The translations under genes and the position numbers were made by a program. Positions 33,196 to 41,791 of a DNA stretch of 64,000 bases are shown here, piece by piece. Under the pieces are notes generated by a model that was given only the letters and a program-made list of their open reading frames with translations, did not search any database and had not been told where the DNA came from. Every line of letters starts with the position of its first letter. Within the stretch, counting starts at the first letter, position 1. Source of the DNA: Streptomyces sp. NBC_00440 (GTDB taxonomy: Bacteria; Actinomycetota; Actinomycetes; Streptomycetales; Streptomycetaceae); NCBI RefSeq assembly GCF_036014215.1, contig NZ_CP107921.1:2799501-2863500 (forward strand), in the 5' to 3' direction.

Positions 33196-34057
33196 GGCGC
33201 GCCACCATCCGGTAGAGGGAGTAGAGCCCGACGGAGATCGCCACGTTGACGACGGCGACCACGCACGCGGCCGGGTAGTCGGATTCGAGGATCGCCTTGC
33301 TGTACACGAGCATCGGCAGGGTCGTCACGCCCTTGGCTCCGGTGAAGAGCACGATGCCGAACTCGTTGAGGCACATCACCAGCACCAGGCTGCCGCCGGC
33401 GGCGAGCGCGGGCAGCGCCTCGGGCAGGATGATCCGCCGCACGATCCGGGCCGGGCCGGCGCCCAGCGACGAGGCCACCTCCAGCTGCGCGGTGTCGAGC
33501 TGGGAGAAGGCCGCGAGCAGTGGCCTCATCACGAACGGCGTGAAGTAGGTGATCTCCGCGAGGAGTACGCCCCACGGCGTGGTGAGGAACTGGAACGGCC
33601 CCTGGTGCGCGCCGGTCATGTCCGTCCAGGCGCCGTTGGCCATGCCGACCGAGCCGTAGACGAAGAGCAGCGCGAGCGTGATCAGGAAGGACGGGAAGGA
33701 GAGGAAGACGTCGATGAACCGGGCGACCGCCTTCCCACCGGGGAAGGGGACGAAAGCGATCACCACGGCGAGCGCGAAGCCGAGGACGAGACAGCCGACG
33801 GTGGAGCCGACGGCCAGCCAGACGGTCGTCGTCAGCGCCTGGCGGAAGGCGTCGGATGCGAAGACCTCGGTGTACGGGGCGACGGACACGCCGCCCGTGT
33901 CGGGGGTGAAGGACTGCTGGACGACGAGCGCCAGCGGGTAGAGGAAGACCAGCGCCAGCACGGTGACGGGCGGCAGCGCCCAGATCCAGCGGGGCAGTGA
34001 ACGGGGCGCGGCGGGGGCGGTCCGGGCGGTCGCCGCGACCGCTGTGGCGCTAGCCAT
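33182..34057 (-). CDS. Phosphonate ABC transporter permease (PhnU-like)
   Basis: 291 residues, ATG overlapping the ATPase gene's end by 8 nt. Six helices; ALVFLYPLALVVQQSFTPDTGG at the N-terminus and QLDTAQLEVASSLGAGPARIV as the coupling loop are typical of this permease group, whose members come as U/V pairs. An Ala-rich cytosolic leader of ~20 residues precedes helix 1. It partners with the next permease for phosphonate import. Confidence 0.85.
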   Translation of the reverse strand: MASATAVAATARTAPAAPRSLPRWIWALPPVTVLALVFLYPLALVVQQSFTPDTGGVSVAPYTEVFASDAFRQALTTTVWLAVGSTVGCLVLGFALAVVIAFVPFPGGKAVARFIDVFLSFPSFLITLALLFVYGSVGMANGAWTDMTGAHQGPFQFLTTPWGVLLAEITYFTPFVMRPLLAAFSQLDTAQLEVASSLGAGPARIVRRIILPEALPALAAGGSLVLVMCLNEFGIVLFTGAKGVTTLPMLVYSKAILESDYPAACVVAVVNVAISVGLYSLYRMVARRAGA

Positions 34058-35324
34058 CGGACGCTCCCGCGCCCGCGTTCGCCGGTGTTGATGCCCCTGC
34101 GGCCCTGTCGGCGATACCGCCGGGTGTCGTCGGGTCCGGTGTGGCGGTAACCGCTGCCGTCCCGACCGGTGACCCGCCCGGTGACCCGCCCGGTGTCCCG
34201 TCCGGTGTCTCCCCCGCTGTCACGCCTGCTGTGAGCAGCACCGCGTCCTCGGCGGCGAAGTGCAGCGTCGCCGCGTCGCCCAGCGCCGGGGTCTCGCGCA
34301 GTTCGCGCACATCGGCCTTGACCCGGTGACCGTCCAGGTCGACGAGCAGCCGGTGGGTGGAGCCGCGCCACTGGACCTCGGCGATCCTGCCGCGCAGGGC
34401 GTTCGGGCCTTCGCCGAGCCCGACCAGATGCGGGCGTACGCACAGGGTGGCCGTGGCGCCTGCGGCGGCGCCGTCCGTACCGGTCACCGTCAGCTCCGTA
34501 CCGGCGAAGGAGACCACGGCGCCGCCGTCGGCGCCCGCTGGCGCGCTCCGTACCGTGACCGGCAGGAGATTGGCGTTGCCGACGAAGGAGGCGGTGAACT
34601 CGCTGCGGGGGCGGCGGTACAGCTCCTGCGGGGTCCCGCAGTCCTGGAGCCGGGCACGGTCCATCACAGCGATACGGTCAGCCAGGGTGAGCGCCTCGAC
34701 CTGGTCGTGTGTGACGTAGAGGATCGACACCTCGGGCAACTCACGGTGCAGCCGGGCCAGTTCGGCCAGCATCCCGGACCTCAGCTGGGCGTCGAGTGCG
34801 GAGAGCGGCTCATCGAGAAGCAGTACCCCGGGCCGGATGGCCAGGGCCCGCGCGATGGCGACGCGCTGCTGCTGGCCGCCGGAGAGTTCGCGCGGGTAGC
34901 GCTTGGCGTAGGAGGCCATGCCCGTCATCCCGAGCGCTTCGGCGACGCGCTCCGGGATCTCGCCCCTGGACACCTTCTGCGCCCGCAGGCCGAAGGCGAC
35001 GTTGTCCTCGACGCGCATGTGCGGGAAGAGCGCGTACTGCTGGACGACCATGCCGACGCCCCGCCGGTGCGGGGGCAGTTGTGTCACGTCGCGGCCACCG
35101 ATGAGGACCCGCCCGGCGACGGGCTGGACGAAGCCGGCGACGGCGCGCAGGGCGGTGGTCTTGCCCGATCCCGAGGGGCCGAGCAGGGCCATCACCTCAC
35201 CGGGCTCGACGGTCAGATCCAGCGAGTCCAGAACGGTGGTCCCGCCGCTCCTGCCCTTGGCGCCGTACGCGACCGAGACCCCGTCGAAGCGGATGCCGCT
35301 GGTGGTGCTGGTGCTGCTGGTCAT
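34050..35324 (-). CDS. Phosphonate ABC transporter ATPase (PhnT-like)
   Basis: 424 residues, ATG overlapping the hydrolase stop as ATGA. Nucleotide-binding domain: Walker A LLGPSGSGKTTALRA, Q-loop MVVQQYALFPHM, signature ELSGGQQQRVAIAR, Walker B VLLLDEPLSALDAQ and switch His in LYVTHDQ. A TOBE domain follows (~260-360; LCVRPHLVGLGEG ... WRGSTHRLLVDLDGHRVKADV). The last ~50 residues are a Gly/Thr/Pro-rich tail of PGGSP/ETPDGT repeats, absent from usual relatives. It energises the two permeases downstream. Confidence 0.88.
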   Translation of the reverse strand: MTSSTSTTSGIRFDGVSVAYGAKGRSGGTTVLDSLDLTVEPGEVMALLGPSGSGKTTALRAVAGFVQPVAGRVLIGGRDVTQLPPHRRGVGMVVQQYALFPHMRVEDNVAFGLRAQKVSRGEIPERVAEALGMTGMASYAKRYPRELSGGQQQRVAIARALAIRPGVLLLDEPLSALDAQLRSGMLAELARLHRELPEVSILYVTHDQVEALTLADRIAVMDRARLQDCGTPQELYRRPRSEFTASFVGNANLLPVTVRSAPAGADGGAVVSFAGTELTVTGTDGAAAGATATLCVRPHLVGLGEGPNALRGRIAEVQWRGSTHRLLVDLDGHRVKADVRELRETPALGDAATLHFAAEDAVLLTAGVTAGETPDGTPGGSPGGSPVGTAAVTATPDPTTPGGIADRAAGASTPANAGAGASDG

Positions 35325-36028
35325 ATCTGCACCGGCGGGGCCAACCGTGCCAGCAGATCGGGCAGTTCGGCGACCGAGCCCAGGACATGGGTGGCGCCGT
35401 GCTGCTCCAGCTGACCGCGGTCGTGGGCGCCGGTGAGGACACCGGCCACCACACGGGCCCCGGACCGTACGCCGCTGAGCATGTCGTACGAGGTGTCGCC
35501 CGCGACCGCGAGCTGCTCCACCCCGTCCACAGCCCCGGTCCGCAGGAACGCCGCGAGCACCATGTCCGGGTAGGGCCGTCCGCGACCGCCCGCGTCGGCC
35601 GGGCAGAGCGTCAGCTCGACCAGGTCCTGCCAGCCGAGCGCGGCGAGGATCGCGTCCTGGGTGGCCCGGGCGAAACCGGTGCTCAGGACCACGGTCCGGC
35701 CCTCGCCCTGCATCCGCTCGATGGCTTCGCGTGCGCCGGGGACGGGAGCGATGTGTCCGGCGCCGACCTGCTCGCCGTACGCCTCCTCGAAGGCGGTGTT
35801 GGCCTGCCGGGCCTTCTCCTCATCGCCGAAGAGGTGCCGGAAGACGGAGATCTTGGACTCGCCCATGGTGGCGCGGACATGGTCGAGCATCGAGTCCGGT
35901 TCGGCGCCCATCCGCCGGGCCGCGGCGGCGAAGGCCCGCTCGACGAGACCCCCGTCGGCGACGGTGGTGCCCGCCATGTCGAGCACCACCAGATTGATCG
36001 GCTTGTTCACGGTCAACTCACTCACCAT
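35321..36028 (-). CDS. Phosphonatase-like HAD hydrolase
   Basis: 235 residues from ATG 36028, overlapping the oxidase stop by 7 nt. The nucleophile motif is LDMAGTT (D17), the DxAGT form specific to phosphonoacetaldehyde hydrolase (PhnX) and its close relatives rather than the usual DxDxT. A cap-domain lysine K59 (TMGESKISV) is positioned like the Schiff-base lysine of PhnX. Before the last acidic motif (VAGDTSYDMLSG) the usual HAD lysine is replaced by Arg (GRGRPYPDM), also a PhnX trait. Predicted reaction: C-P cleavage of phosphonoacetaldehyde (or analogue) to aldehyde plus phosphate. The adjoining FAD oxidase could make that aldehyde from 2-aminoethylphosphonate or an N-alkyl derivative. 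Confidence 0.88.
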   Translation of the reverse strand: MVSELTVNKPINLVVLDMAGTTVADGGLVERAFAAAARRMGAEPDSMLDHVRATMGESKISVFRHLFGDEEKARQANTAFEEAYGEQVGAGHIAPVPGAREAIERMQGEGRTVVLSTGFARATQDAILAALGWQDLVELTLCPADAGGRGRPYPDMVLAAFLRTGAVDGVEQLAVAGDTSYDMLSGVRSGARVVAGVLTGAHDRGQLEQHGATHVLGSVAELPDLLARLAPPVQI

Positions 36029-37143
36029 CCGAGGTCGTTCGCGGTCTTTTCGGCTATCGCCGGGGAACAGGTCATGCCGCGTCCGCCGGGCCCGGTGACC
36101 AGCCACACGCCGTCGCGCACCTGCTCGCGGTGGATGACGCGGGCGGTGTCGGTGCACTGCGCGTACACCCCGGCCCAGCGGTGGCGGATCTTCGGCAGCG
36201 GGCGCCCGAGGAAGGACTCGGCGACGCGGGCGACGTGCTCGTACGGCTCTTCGCGCACATCGAAGGCGAAGGGGTGCTCGTACTCATGGGTATCGCCGAT
36301 GGTCAGCCCGCCGTCCGCACGCTGCACCATCAGCAGCTGCATCCGGTGTGCGGCGGCCACCGGGTCCTGGGCCTGCTGCGCGTTGAGCGCGTCGAGGGCC
36401 CCAGAGGCGTACGCCGGGTAGTAGCGGAAGGAGTCGGCGTCGGCCACGGACGTGGTGAGGCGCTCGCCGAGCGGTTCGGTCTGCATCATCTGGAGGCGGA
36501 CCCGCCGGACCGGCAGCTCGGGGGCGAGTTCGCGCACCAGGCCGCCGAGCCAGGCCCCGGTGCAGAGGACGACGACGTCGCCGGTGTGCACATCACCGTG
36601 GTCGTCGCGCACCGAGCCGGGGCCGACGACGGCACGGACCTCACGCCCGCCGATGTAGGTGTATCTCCCGGATGCCAGCAGGGCCTTCTTCAGCTCCAGT
36701 TGGGCGGTGCGCGGCTCCACGGCCGCGTCCTGCCCGCACCACAGGGCCGCCTCGAACTCACCCCGGAGGGCCGGGTTGATCTCGCGCGCCTCCTGCGCGG
36801 TCAGCAGCCGGTACCCGCGCGCCGCCGCGTCGTCCCGCTTCGACGCGGCCTCCGCGACGTCCCGTTCCAGGGAGTTCCGTACGGGGGTGAGCGACCCGGT
36901 GGCGCGGAAGCCGATGCCCGGCACCCGCGTCCCGATCTCCTCCCAGAGCTCCCGGGCGCGCAGCGCGGTCGCCAGCTCCTCCCCGCCTGCCCGCCCGCTG
37001 ACCCACACCTGCCCGAAGTTACGGAGCGAGGCGCCCCGCGCCTCGGTCTCGCGCTCGATCTGTACGACCTCGTGGCCGCGTTCCACTGCGTGCCAGGCGT
37101 GCATGGTTCCCACCACGCCGGCTCCTACGACGATGACTCTCAC
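36022..37143 (-). CDS. FAD-dependent amine oxidase of phosphonate loci (TIGR03364 type)
   Basis: 373 residues from GTG 37143, chosen because the Rossmann strand (RVIVVGAGVVGTMHAWHAVERG) starts directly after it. DAO-family FAD enzyme: GxGxxG, then RNFGQVWVSGRAGGEE, the substrate-side RLQMMQTEP and the C-terminal VTGPGGRGMTCSPAIAEK. This is the oxidoreductase family that recurs next to 2-aminoethylphosphonate transporters and phosphonatase-like hydrolases. No transaminase (PhnW) is present, so oxidation of the amine (or N-methyl amine) here probably replaces transamination to give phosphonoacetaldehyde. It is the first gene of the operon; the operator-like 15-mer lies 77 bp upstream. Confidence 0.87.
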   Translation of the reverse strand: MRVIVVGAGVVGTMHAWHAVERGHEVVQIERETEARGASLRNFGQVWVSGRAGGEELATALRARELWEEIGTRVPGIGFRATGSLTPVRNSLERDVAEAASKRDDAAARGYRLLTAQEAREINPALRGEFEAALWCGQDAAVEPRTAQLELKKALLASGRYTYIGGREVRAVVGPGSVRDDHGDVHTGDVVVLCTGAWLGGLVRELAPELPVRRVRLQMMQTEPLGERLTTSVADADSFRYYPAYASGALDALNAQQAQDPVAAAHRMQLLMVQRADGGLTIGDTHEYEHPFAFDVREEPYEHVARVAESFLGRPLPKIRHRWAGVYAQCTDTARVIHREQVRDGVWLVTGPGGRGMTCSPAIAEKTANDLGW

Positions 37144-37219
37144 GACGGCAACGCTGCTGGGAGCGGGTGTCCCGGTACCGACCCCAGGGCAACGGCACGG
37201 TGAACAGCCCCACAAGTCT

Positions 37220-37234
37220 GGACTAGACCCGTTA
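37220..37234. promoter_or_regulatory. Candidate GntR operator, copy B
   Basis: Second occurrence of ggactagacccgtta, identical over 15 nt to 31148-31162. It lies 77 bp upstream of the FAD oxidase start and 53 bp from the end of the GntR gene. Confidence 0.65.
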
Positions 37235-37286
37235 CGTTTCTGTTACCGGAGTGGCCCGGGTACGGGCGCGGTGCGGGCGTCCCGGA

Positions 37287-38048
37287 TCAGCCCGGCGCGA
37301 GGTGGGTGGTGAAGCTGAACCGGTCACCCCGGTAGAGCGTCCGTACACGCTCCAGGGGCAGCCCCTCCGTGTCACGGGAGACCCGGTGGATCAGCAGCAT
37401 CGGCAGCGCGGGCGGCGTTCCGATGAGCAGCGCCTCGCGCGGGGTGGCCAGGACCGTCTCGATCCGCTCGTCGGCGTCACCGAAGGCGATGCCCTGCCGG
37501 TCGCGGAGGAAGCCGTAGAAGGAGGAGTCGGGGTCGAACTCGCTGTCCAGGGAGGGGACTCGGGCCACCGCGACATAGGTGCTCTCCAGGCCGACCCGTT
37601 CGTCGTCCGCGAGCAGCACCCGCTCCAGATGCCAGACCGGCTCGCCCCGGCCGAGCCCGGTCTCGGCGGCGAGCGCTTCAGGGCAGGGGAAACGGTCCAG
37701 CGAGATGAGATGGCGCCCGGGGGTGCGGCCCTGGCGGCGCACTCCCTCGGTGTAACTCGCCAGCGACAGCGGCTGTTCGAGCTTGGGGCCCGCGACGACG
37801 GTCCCCCGCCCCTGCCGCCGCAGCCGCCCCTCCAGGACCAGTTCGCGCAGCGCCTGCCGTACGGTCTCGCGGGACACCTCGTACCGTACGGCCAGATCGC
37901 GCTCGGTGGGCAACGCCTCGCCCTCGCCCAACTCCTCCATGAGCAGCGAGACATGAGCCTTGACCGCGTAGTACTTGGGGATGCGGCCGTGCTCCGGGAT
38001 GCCGGAGCGGATCGGTGCGCCAGGTGCCTGGCTGTGCGGGTAGTCCAC
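37287..38048 (-). CDS. GntR-family regulator with UTRA domain, phosphonate locus
   Basis: 253 residues with the GTG at 38048 as preferred start (VDYPHSQAPG...); a 13-codon extension is open but has no ribosome-binding site. Winged helix: GEALPTERDLAVRYEVSRETVRQALRELV (split here from LEGRLRRQGRGTVVAG), then a UTRA effector domain (EPVWHLERVLLADDERVGLESTYVA ... LIHRVSRDTEGLPLERVRTLYRGDRF). Encoded 143 bp upstream of and in line with the phosphonate operon, so it probably senses the phosphonate or a degradation product and binds the two GGACTAGACC sites. PhnR-type regulators are the closest functional analogy. Confidence 0.87.
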   Translation of the reverse strand: MDYPHSQAPGAPIRSGIPEHGRIPKYYAVKAHVSLLMEELGEGEALPTERDLAVRYEVSRETVRQALRELVLEGRLRRQGRGTVVAGPKLEQPLSLASYTEGVRRQGRTPGRHLISLDRFPCPEALAAETGLGRGEPVWHLERVLLADDERVGLESTYVAVARVPSLDSEFDPDSSFYGFLRDRQGIAFGDADERIETVLATPREALLIGTPPALPMLLIHRVSRDTEGLPLERVRTLYRGDRFSFTTHLAPG

Positions 38049-38156
38049 GGGGCGATGGTCCCAGACCCGGGTGAACGGGCATGCCACGGCGGTGGTGCCG
38101 CTGTTGTACTCCGACGGGCTGCACCGCGACGGGCTGCGCTGCTGCTGGATCTGCCG

Positions 38157-39167
38157 CTACTGGATGTGCTGCTGCCGGCGGCGCTGGATTCTCGGGCGCC
38201 GTGATCCCACGACCAGAGCCGCGCCGAGCAGGACGCTGGTGCAGGCGATGGTGCCCAGCGTGCGCAGCCGGTGCGAACCGGTCCTGGCGAGCTCACCGGC
38301 GAAACGGTGGGCGCCGATACGGGGGCCGACCTCGGGCCCCACACCGATCCGGCCGCCGATGTCCCCGTTGTGTTCCCGGCCGGGAATGCGTTCCCCGGGT
38401 ACGCGCTCGCCGGGGACGTCCGTCCTGGTGGGGTCGGCGGGCGGGGCGCCGTTGATGGCGAAGCGGTAGTCGTCGGATTCTCCGACCCAGTCACCGTCGT
38501 CGCCGTGCCGCCGGACGACCGCGGCGTTGGCGGTGACGTCGTCCGGGGTGGTGCCATCGGCGAACGCGAGCCGGACCGGGACGGAGACGGTCCGCCCCGC
38601 CGGAATGTCGAACCCGCCGACCCCGGCAGTCTTGTCGGTCCCGGCAGCCCCGTCGGCCTTGCCCGCCTTGCCCGCCCTATCGGTCCCATCGGTCCCATCG
38701 GTCCCATCGGTCCCATCGGTCCCGTCCCCGAACGGGCCGATGTGCTCGTCCTCGTCGGTGGTCGTGAAGGGCACGGGCCGCCAGCGGTGCGCGGCGGGGT
38801 CGTTGAACTCCAACTGGATCTGGCTGTCCTTCAGTTCCCTGCCCCGGTCGACGAGGACAACGACCGGGTGGATGTCCTGGCAGGCGCCGTCGGAGGTGTT
38901 GGTCAGTTCGAGCGACCAGGTGTCGTACGCGCCGCCGGGCACGTACGAGGTCGGACCGCCGTGGATCCTGGCCTCGACCGGGAAGGCGGAGCCGTCCCGG
39001 TCGGCACAGAGGGGCGCGGAGTCGCTTCCGTCCCGGACAGCGGCGTTCCGCGCGGTGACGTCCTGCGCGATGGCCGGTGGCGCGGCCGCAAGCAGCAGCA
39101 GGGCGGCCAGAGCAGAGGTGGCGGCGGCCGGGGCCGCTCCGGTGGGGAGGGCACTGCGCAGTCGCAT
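38157..39167 (-). CDS. LAxTG surface protein, sortase E substrate
   Basis: 336 residues, ATG 39167 with AAAGG upstream. Signal peptide (SALAALLLLAAAPPAIA). Two beta-rich regions: ~45-150 (YDTWSLELTNTSDGACQDIHPVVVLVD) and ~175-250. They are separated by a (GTD)n tract and a Gly/Ala/Lys-rich linker. After a PGERVPGERIPG proline-rich stalk the C-terminus is a complete sorting signal: LARTG (LAxTG, the motif of actinobacterial class E sortases), a hydrophobic helix (LGTIACTSVLLGAALVVG) and a basic tail. It is therefore expected to be attached to the peptidoglycan. The class E sortase at 51.3 kb could process it, although the genome will have others. Confidence 0.85.
   Translation of the reverse strand: MRLRSALPTGAAPAAATSALAALLLLAAAPPAIAQDVTARNAAVRDGSDSAPLCADRDGSAFPVEARIHGGPTSYVPGGAYDTWSLELTNTSDGACQDIHPVVVLVDRGRELKDSQIQLEFNDPAAHRWRPVPFTTTDEDEHIGPFGDGTDGTDGTDGTDGTDRAGKAGKADGAAGTDKTAGVGGFDIPAGRTVSVPVRLAFADGTTPDDVTANAAVVRRHGDDGDWVGESDDYRFAINGAPPADPTRTDVPGERVPGERIPGREHNGDIGGRIGVGPEVGPRIGAHRFAGELARTGSHRLRTLGTIACTSVLLGAALVVGSRRPRIQRRRQQHIQ
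38681..38734. repeat. Six 9-bp tandem repeats, (GTD)n coding
   Basis: Five perfect copies of cggtcccat plus one variant, encoding Gly-Thr-Asp triplets on the minus strand within the LAxTG protein. A slippage-prone coding microsatellite that keeps frame. Confidence 0.9.
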
Positions 39168-39297
39168 GGGGACGCCTTTGCTGATCGCGTAGGTCCGGGC
39201 TCCGTACACCGAACCGCACTACGCCGCCCCGCCGGGCCCGCCACGACCACGTACCGCCGAATGCCCCGGACCTTCCCACCTGATCAGCCCATTGCCA

Positions 39298-40497
39298 TCA
39301 AGTCCTACGGGCGTTGAACGGCACCGCCGCCCGCCCGAAGTGCCCGAACACCGGGGCGAGCGCCAGCTGTGCCGCCCCCTCGGCGACGAGCCGTCGCCCA
39401 CCACCCGCCGCCGCCACCGGGACCGCCTCCGCGCCGCCCGCGTGCCGGGCCCGCTCGGCGAGTACGGCGCCCACGCCCCGTACGAAGACATCCGGGGCGG
39501 CGTCCACCGTACGGCCACCGAGCAGCACCCGGTCGACGTCGAGCAGCCGTACGAGATTGGCCGCGCCGACACCGAGGAAGCGCGCGGCGGCCGCGTGGTC
39601 GCCCCCGGCGACGGCGGCCAGGCAGAGCGCCTCGACGCAGCCCCGGCCGCCGCAGCCGCACAGCGGGCCGTCGAGCTGCACGGTCTGGTGCCCGAACTCC
39701 CCGGCGCCGGTACGCGGCCCCCGGTAGAGCGCGCCCCCGAGCACCAGACCGGCGCCGAGCCCGGTCCCGAGATGCAGATAGGCGAACGAGTCGCCCGGTC
39801 CACGCAGCGCCAGGCCGAGGGCGGCCGCGTTGGTGTCCTTGTCGAGGACGACAGGCAGGCCGAGGCGTTCCGCGAGCGCGTCGCGCAGCGGATAGCCGTT
39901 CCACTGCGGGAATCCGGTGACCCGGCGCAGCACCCCGGTGTCGTGGTCGAGGGGACCGGGGGCGGCGACCCCGACGCCCAGGACCGCGGGCCGGCCGCCG
40001 ACGGCATCCGTCCCGCCCGTGCCCGCCGCCACTCGTGGCACCTCGCCCGCCCGCACCCGGGACACTCCATCGGCCACCACCCGGGACACCGCATCGGCCG
40101 CGGCCCCGGCCACCGCGTCGGCGCCCGCCCCGAAGTCCAGCTCCGTGCTCCGGTCGGCGACGACCGCCCCCGCCAGGTCCACCAGCACCGCGCTCACCCG
40201 GTCCCGGTCCAGATGCAGCCCGACCGCGTACGCGGCGCCCGGCACCAGCCGCAGCACCGTGCGCGGCTTGCCTCCCGTGGAGGCCCGGTGGCCCGCTTCC
40301 GCCGCGAAACCGTCCGCCCGCAGCCGCGCGGTGATCTTGCTGACGGCCTGCGGGGTGAGGCCGGTCCGTTCGGCGAGTTCGAGGCGGCTGATGCCGGCCT
40401 CCCCCGCCGTACGCAGCAGTTCGAGCACGAGCGCCGCGTTGTGGCTGCGCAGCGCGGGCAAATTGGCGCCGGACCCGGCGGTTTCGCTCCTGTTCAC
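39298..40497 (-). CDS. ROK-family transcriptional regulator
   Basis: 399 residues from GTG 40497, preceded by gggggc; the open frame continues upstream but crosses the divergent promoter. N-terminal MarR-like winged helix (ISRLELAERTGLTPQAVSKITARL). The ROK sugar-kinase-like domain follows, with GVGVAAPGPLDHDTGV, DKDTNAAALG, the GTGLGAGLVLGGALYRG loop, and the zinc site GHQTVQLDGPLCGCGGRGCVE. An Ala/Val/Asp-rich insertion lies near residues 150-185. It is divergent from a Gfo/Idh dehydrogenase with 56 bp between starts, so it very likely controls that gene in response to a sugar or sugar phosphate. Confidence 0.92.
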   Translation of the reverse strand: MNRSETAGSGANLPALRSHNAALVLELLRTAGEAGISRLELAERTGLTPQAVSKITARLRADGFAAEAGHRASTGGKPRTVLRLVPGAAYAVGLHLDRDRVSAVLVDLAGAVVADRSTELDFGAGADAVAGAAADAVSRVVADGVSRVRAGEVPRVAAGTGGTDAVGGRPAVLGVGVAAPGPLDHDTGVLRRVTGFPQWNGYPLRDALAERLGLPVVLDKDTNAAALGLALRGPGDSFAYLHLGTGLGAGLVLGGALYRGPRTGAGEFGHQTVQLDGPLCGCGGRGCVEALCLAAVAGGDHAAAARFLGVGAANLVRLLDVDRVLLGGRTVDAAPDVFVRGVGAVLAERARHAGGAEAVPVAAAGGGRRLVAEGAAQLALAPVFGHFGRAAVPFNARRT

Positions 40498-40517
40498 GCC
40501 CCCATTGTGCGGCACAC

Positions 40518-40546
40518 TTGCACTTTGGCAACACCGTTGCTTAAGT
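40518..40546 (+). promoter_or_regulatory. Promoter of the Gfo/Idh gene, leaderless type
   Basis: -35 ttgcac (40518-40523) and -10 ttaagt (40541-40546) with exactly 17 bp spacing. The dehydrogenase ATG at 40554 is 7 bp beyond the -10, so transcription probably starts at or next to the start codon. Confidence 0.7.
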
Positions 40547-40553
40547 GGTTGGC

Positions 40554-41651
40554 ATGACTGCTCGCATGACCGCTCGCACGACTGCGGACCCGCTCCGCGT
40601 CGGACTCGTCGGCTACGGCCTCGCGGGTTCCGTCTTCCACGCACCGCTGATCTCGGCCACCGACGGCCTGGTTCTCGACACCGTCGTCACCTCGAACGAG
40701 GAGCGCAGGGAGCAGGCGCGCGCCGAGTTCCCCGGCGTCCGGTTCGCCGGCTCCCCGGACGAGCTCTGGCCGTACGCGGACGAGCTGGATCTGGTCGTGA
40801 TCGCGTCCCCGAACCGGACGCATGTACCGCTCGCGACCGCCGCGATCCAGGCCGGGCTGCCGGTCGTCGTGGACAAGCCGCTCGCGGGCTCGGCCGCCGA
40901 GGCCCGCGAGCTGGCCGCGCTCGCCGATGAACGCGGCCTGCTGCTCTCCGTCTTCCAGAACCGCCGCTGGGACAACGACTTCCTGACCCTGCGGGAGCTG
41001 ATCGCCGACGGCCGGCTGGGCGAGGTCCAGCGTTTCGAGTCCCGCTTCGAGCGGTGGCGCCCGCAGCTCAAGGGCGGCTGGCGCGAGTCCGGCGACCCGT
41101 CGGATATCGGCGGGCTCCTCTACGACCTGGGCAGTCACATCGTCGACCAGGCGCTGGCCCTCTTCGGCCCGGCGGTCCGGGTGTACGCGGAGTCGGACGT
41201 CCGCCGCCCCGGCGCACGCGCCGACGACGACACCTTCATCGCCCTCACCCATGCGAACGGCGTCCGTTCCCATCTGTACGCCTCCGCCACCACCGCCCAG
41301 CTCGGCCCGCGCTTCCGGGTGCTCGGCTCGGCAGCCGGCTATGTGAAGCACGGGCTCGACCCCCAGGAGGCGGCGCTGCGCGAGGGCGCGCGCCCCGCGA
41401 CCACGGCGCACTGGGGCGTGGAGCCCGAGTCGCTGTGGGGCCGCATCGGTGCGGGCGAGTCCCCGCTGACGGGCGGCGGTTCGCCCGTACCGACCCTGCC
41501 CGGCGACTACCCGGCGTACTACGCGGGTGTCGCGAAGGCCCTGCGCGACGGCGGCCTGCCGCCGGTCACGGCGGCCGAGGCGGCGGCGACGCTGGACGTC
41601 ATCGAGGCCGCGCGGACCTCCGCGCGCGACGGCGTCACGGTGGAGCTGTGA
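40554..41651 (+). CDS. Gfo/Idh/MocA-family oxidoreductase
   Basis: 365 residues from ATG 40554 (another ATG at 40566). N-terminal Rossmann fold with VGLVGYGLAGSVFHAP, then ASPNRTHVPLATAAIQAGLPVVVDKPLAG, the VDKP loop carrying the family's catalytic-region Lys, and the C-terminal mixed sheet (GGLLYDLGSHIVDQALALFG with the catalytic Asp/His). NAD(P)-dependent oxidation or reduction of a sugar or polyol in the cytosol. The neighbouring ROK regulator suggests carbohydrate metabolism, and nothing else in the locus narrows the substrate. Convergent with the TetR gene downstream. Confidence 0.92.
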   Translation: MTARMTARTTADPLRVGLVGYGLAGSVFHAPLISATDGLVLDTVVTSNEERREQARAEFPGVRFAGSPDELWPYADELDLVVIASPNRTHVPLATAAIQAGLPVVVDKPLAGSAAEARELAALADERGLLLSVFQNRRWDNDFLTLRELIADGRLGEVQRFESRFERWRPQLKGGWRESGDPSDIGGLLYDLGSHIVDQALALFGPAVRVYAESDVRRPGARADDDTFIALTHANGVRSHLYASATTAQLGPRFRVLGSAAGYVKHGLDPQEAALREGARPATTAHWGVEPESLWGRIGAGESPLTGGGSPVPTLPGDYPAYYAGVAKALRDGGLPPVTAAEAAATLDVIEAARTSARDGVTVEL

Positions 41652-41791
41652 GCGCCGCCTGACCACCCGGCCGTACGGGGGGCAATGGCCAACGCCCGTT
41701 TCCGGAACGGCTGTTCGCGCTCGCTGGACAGGATGCGCCCCGGCCCGGACGCACTCTCCGGCCGGGACGCACTCGTACGGCCCGGACCGGA

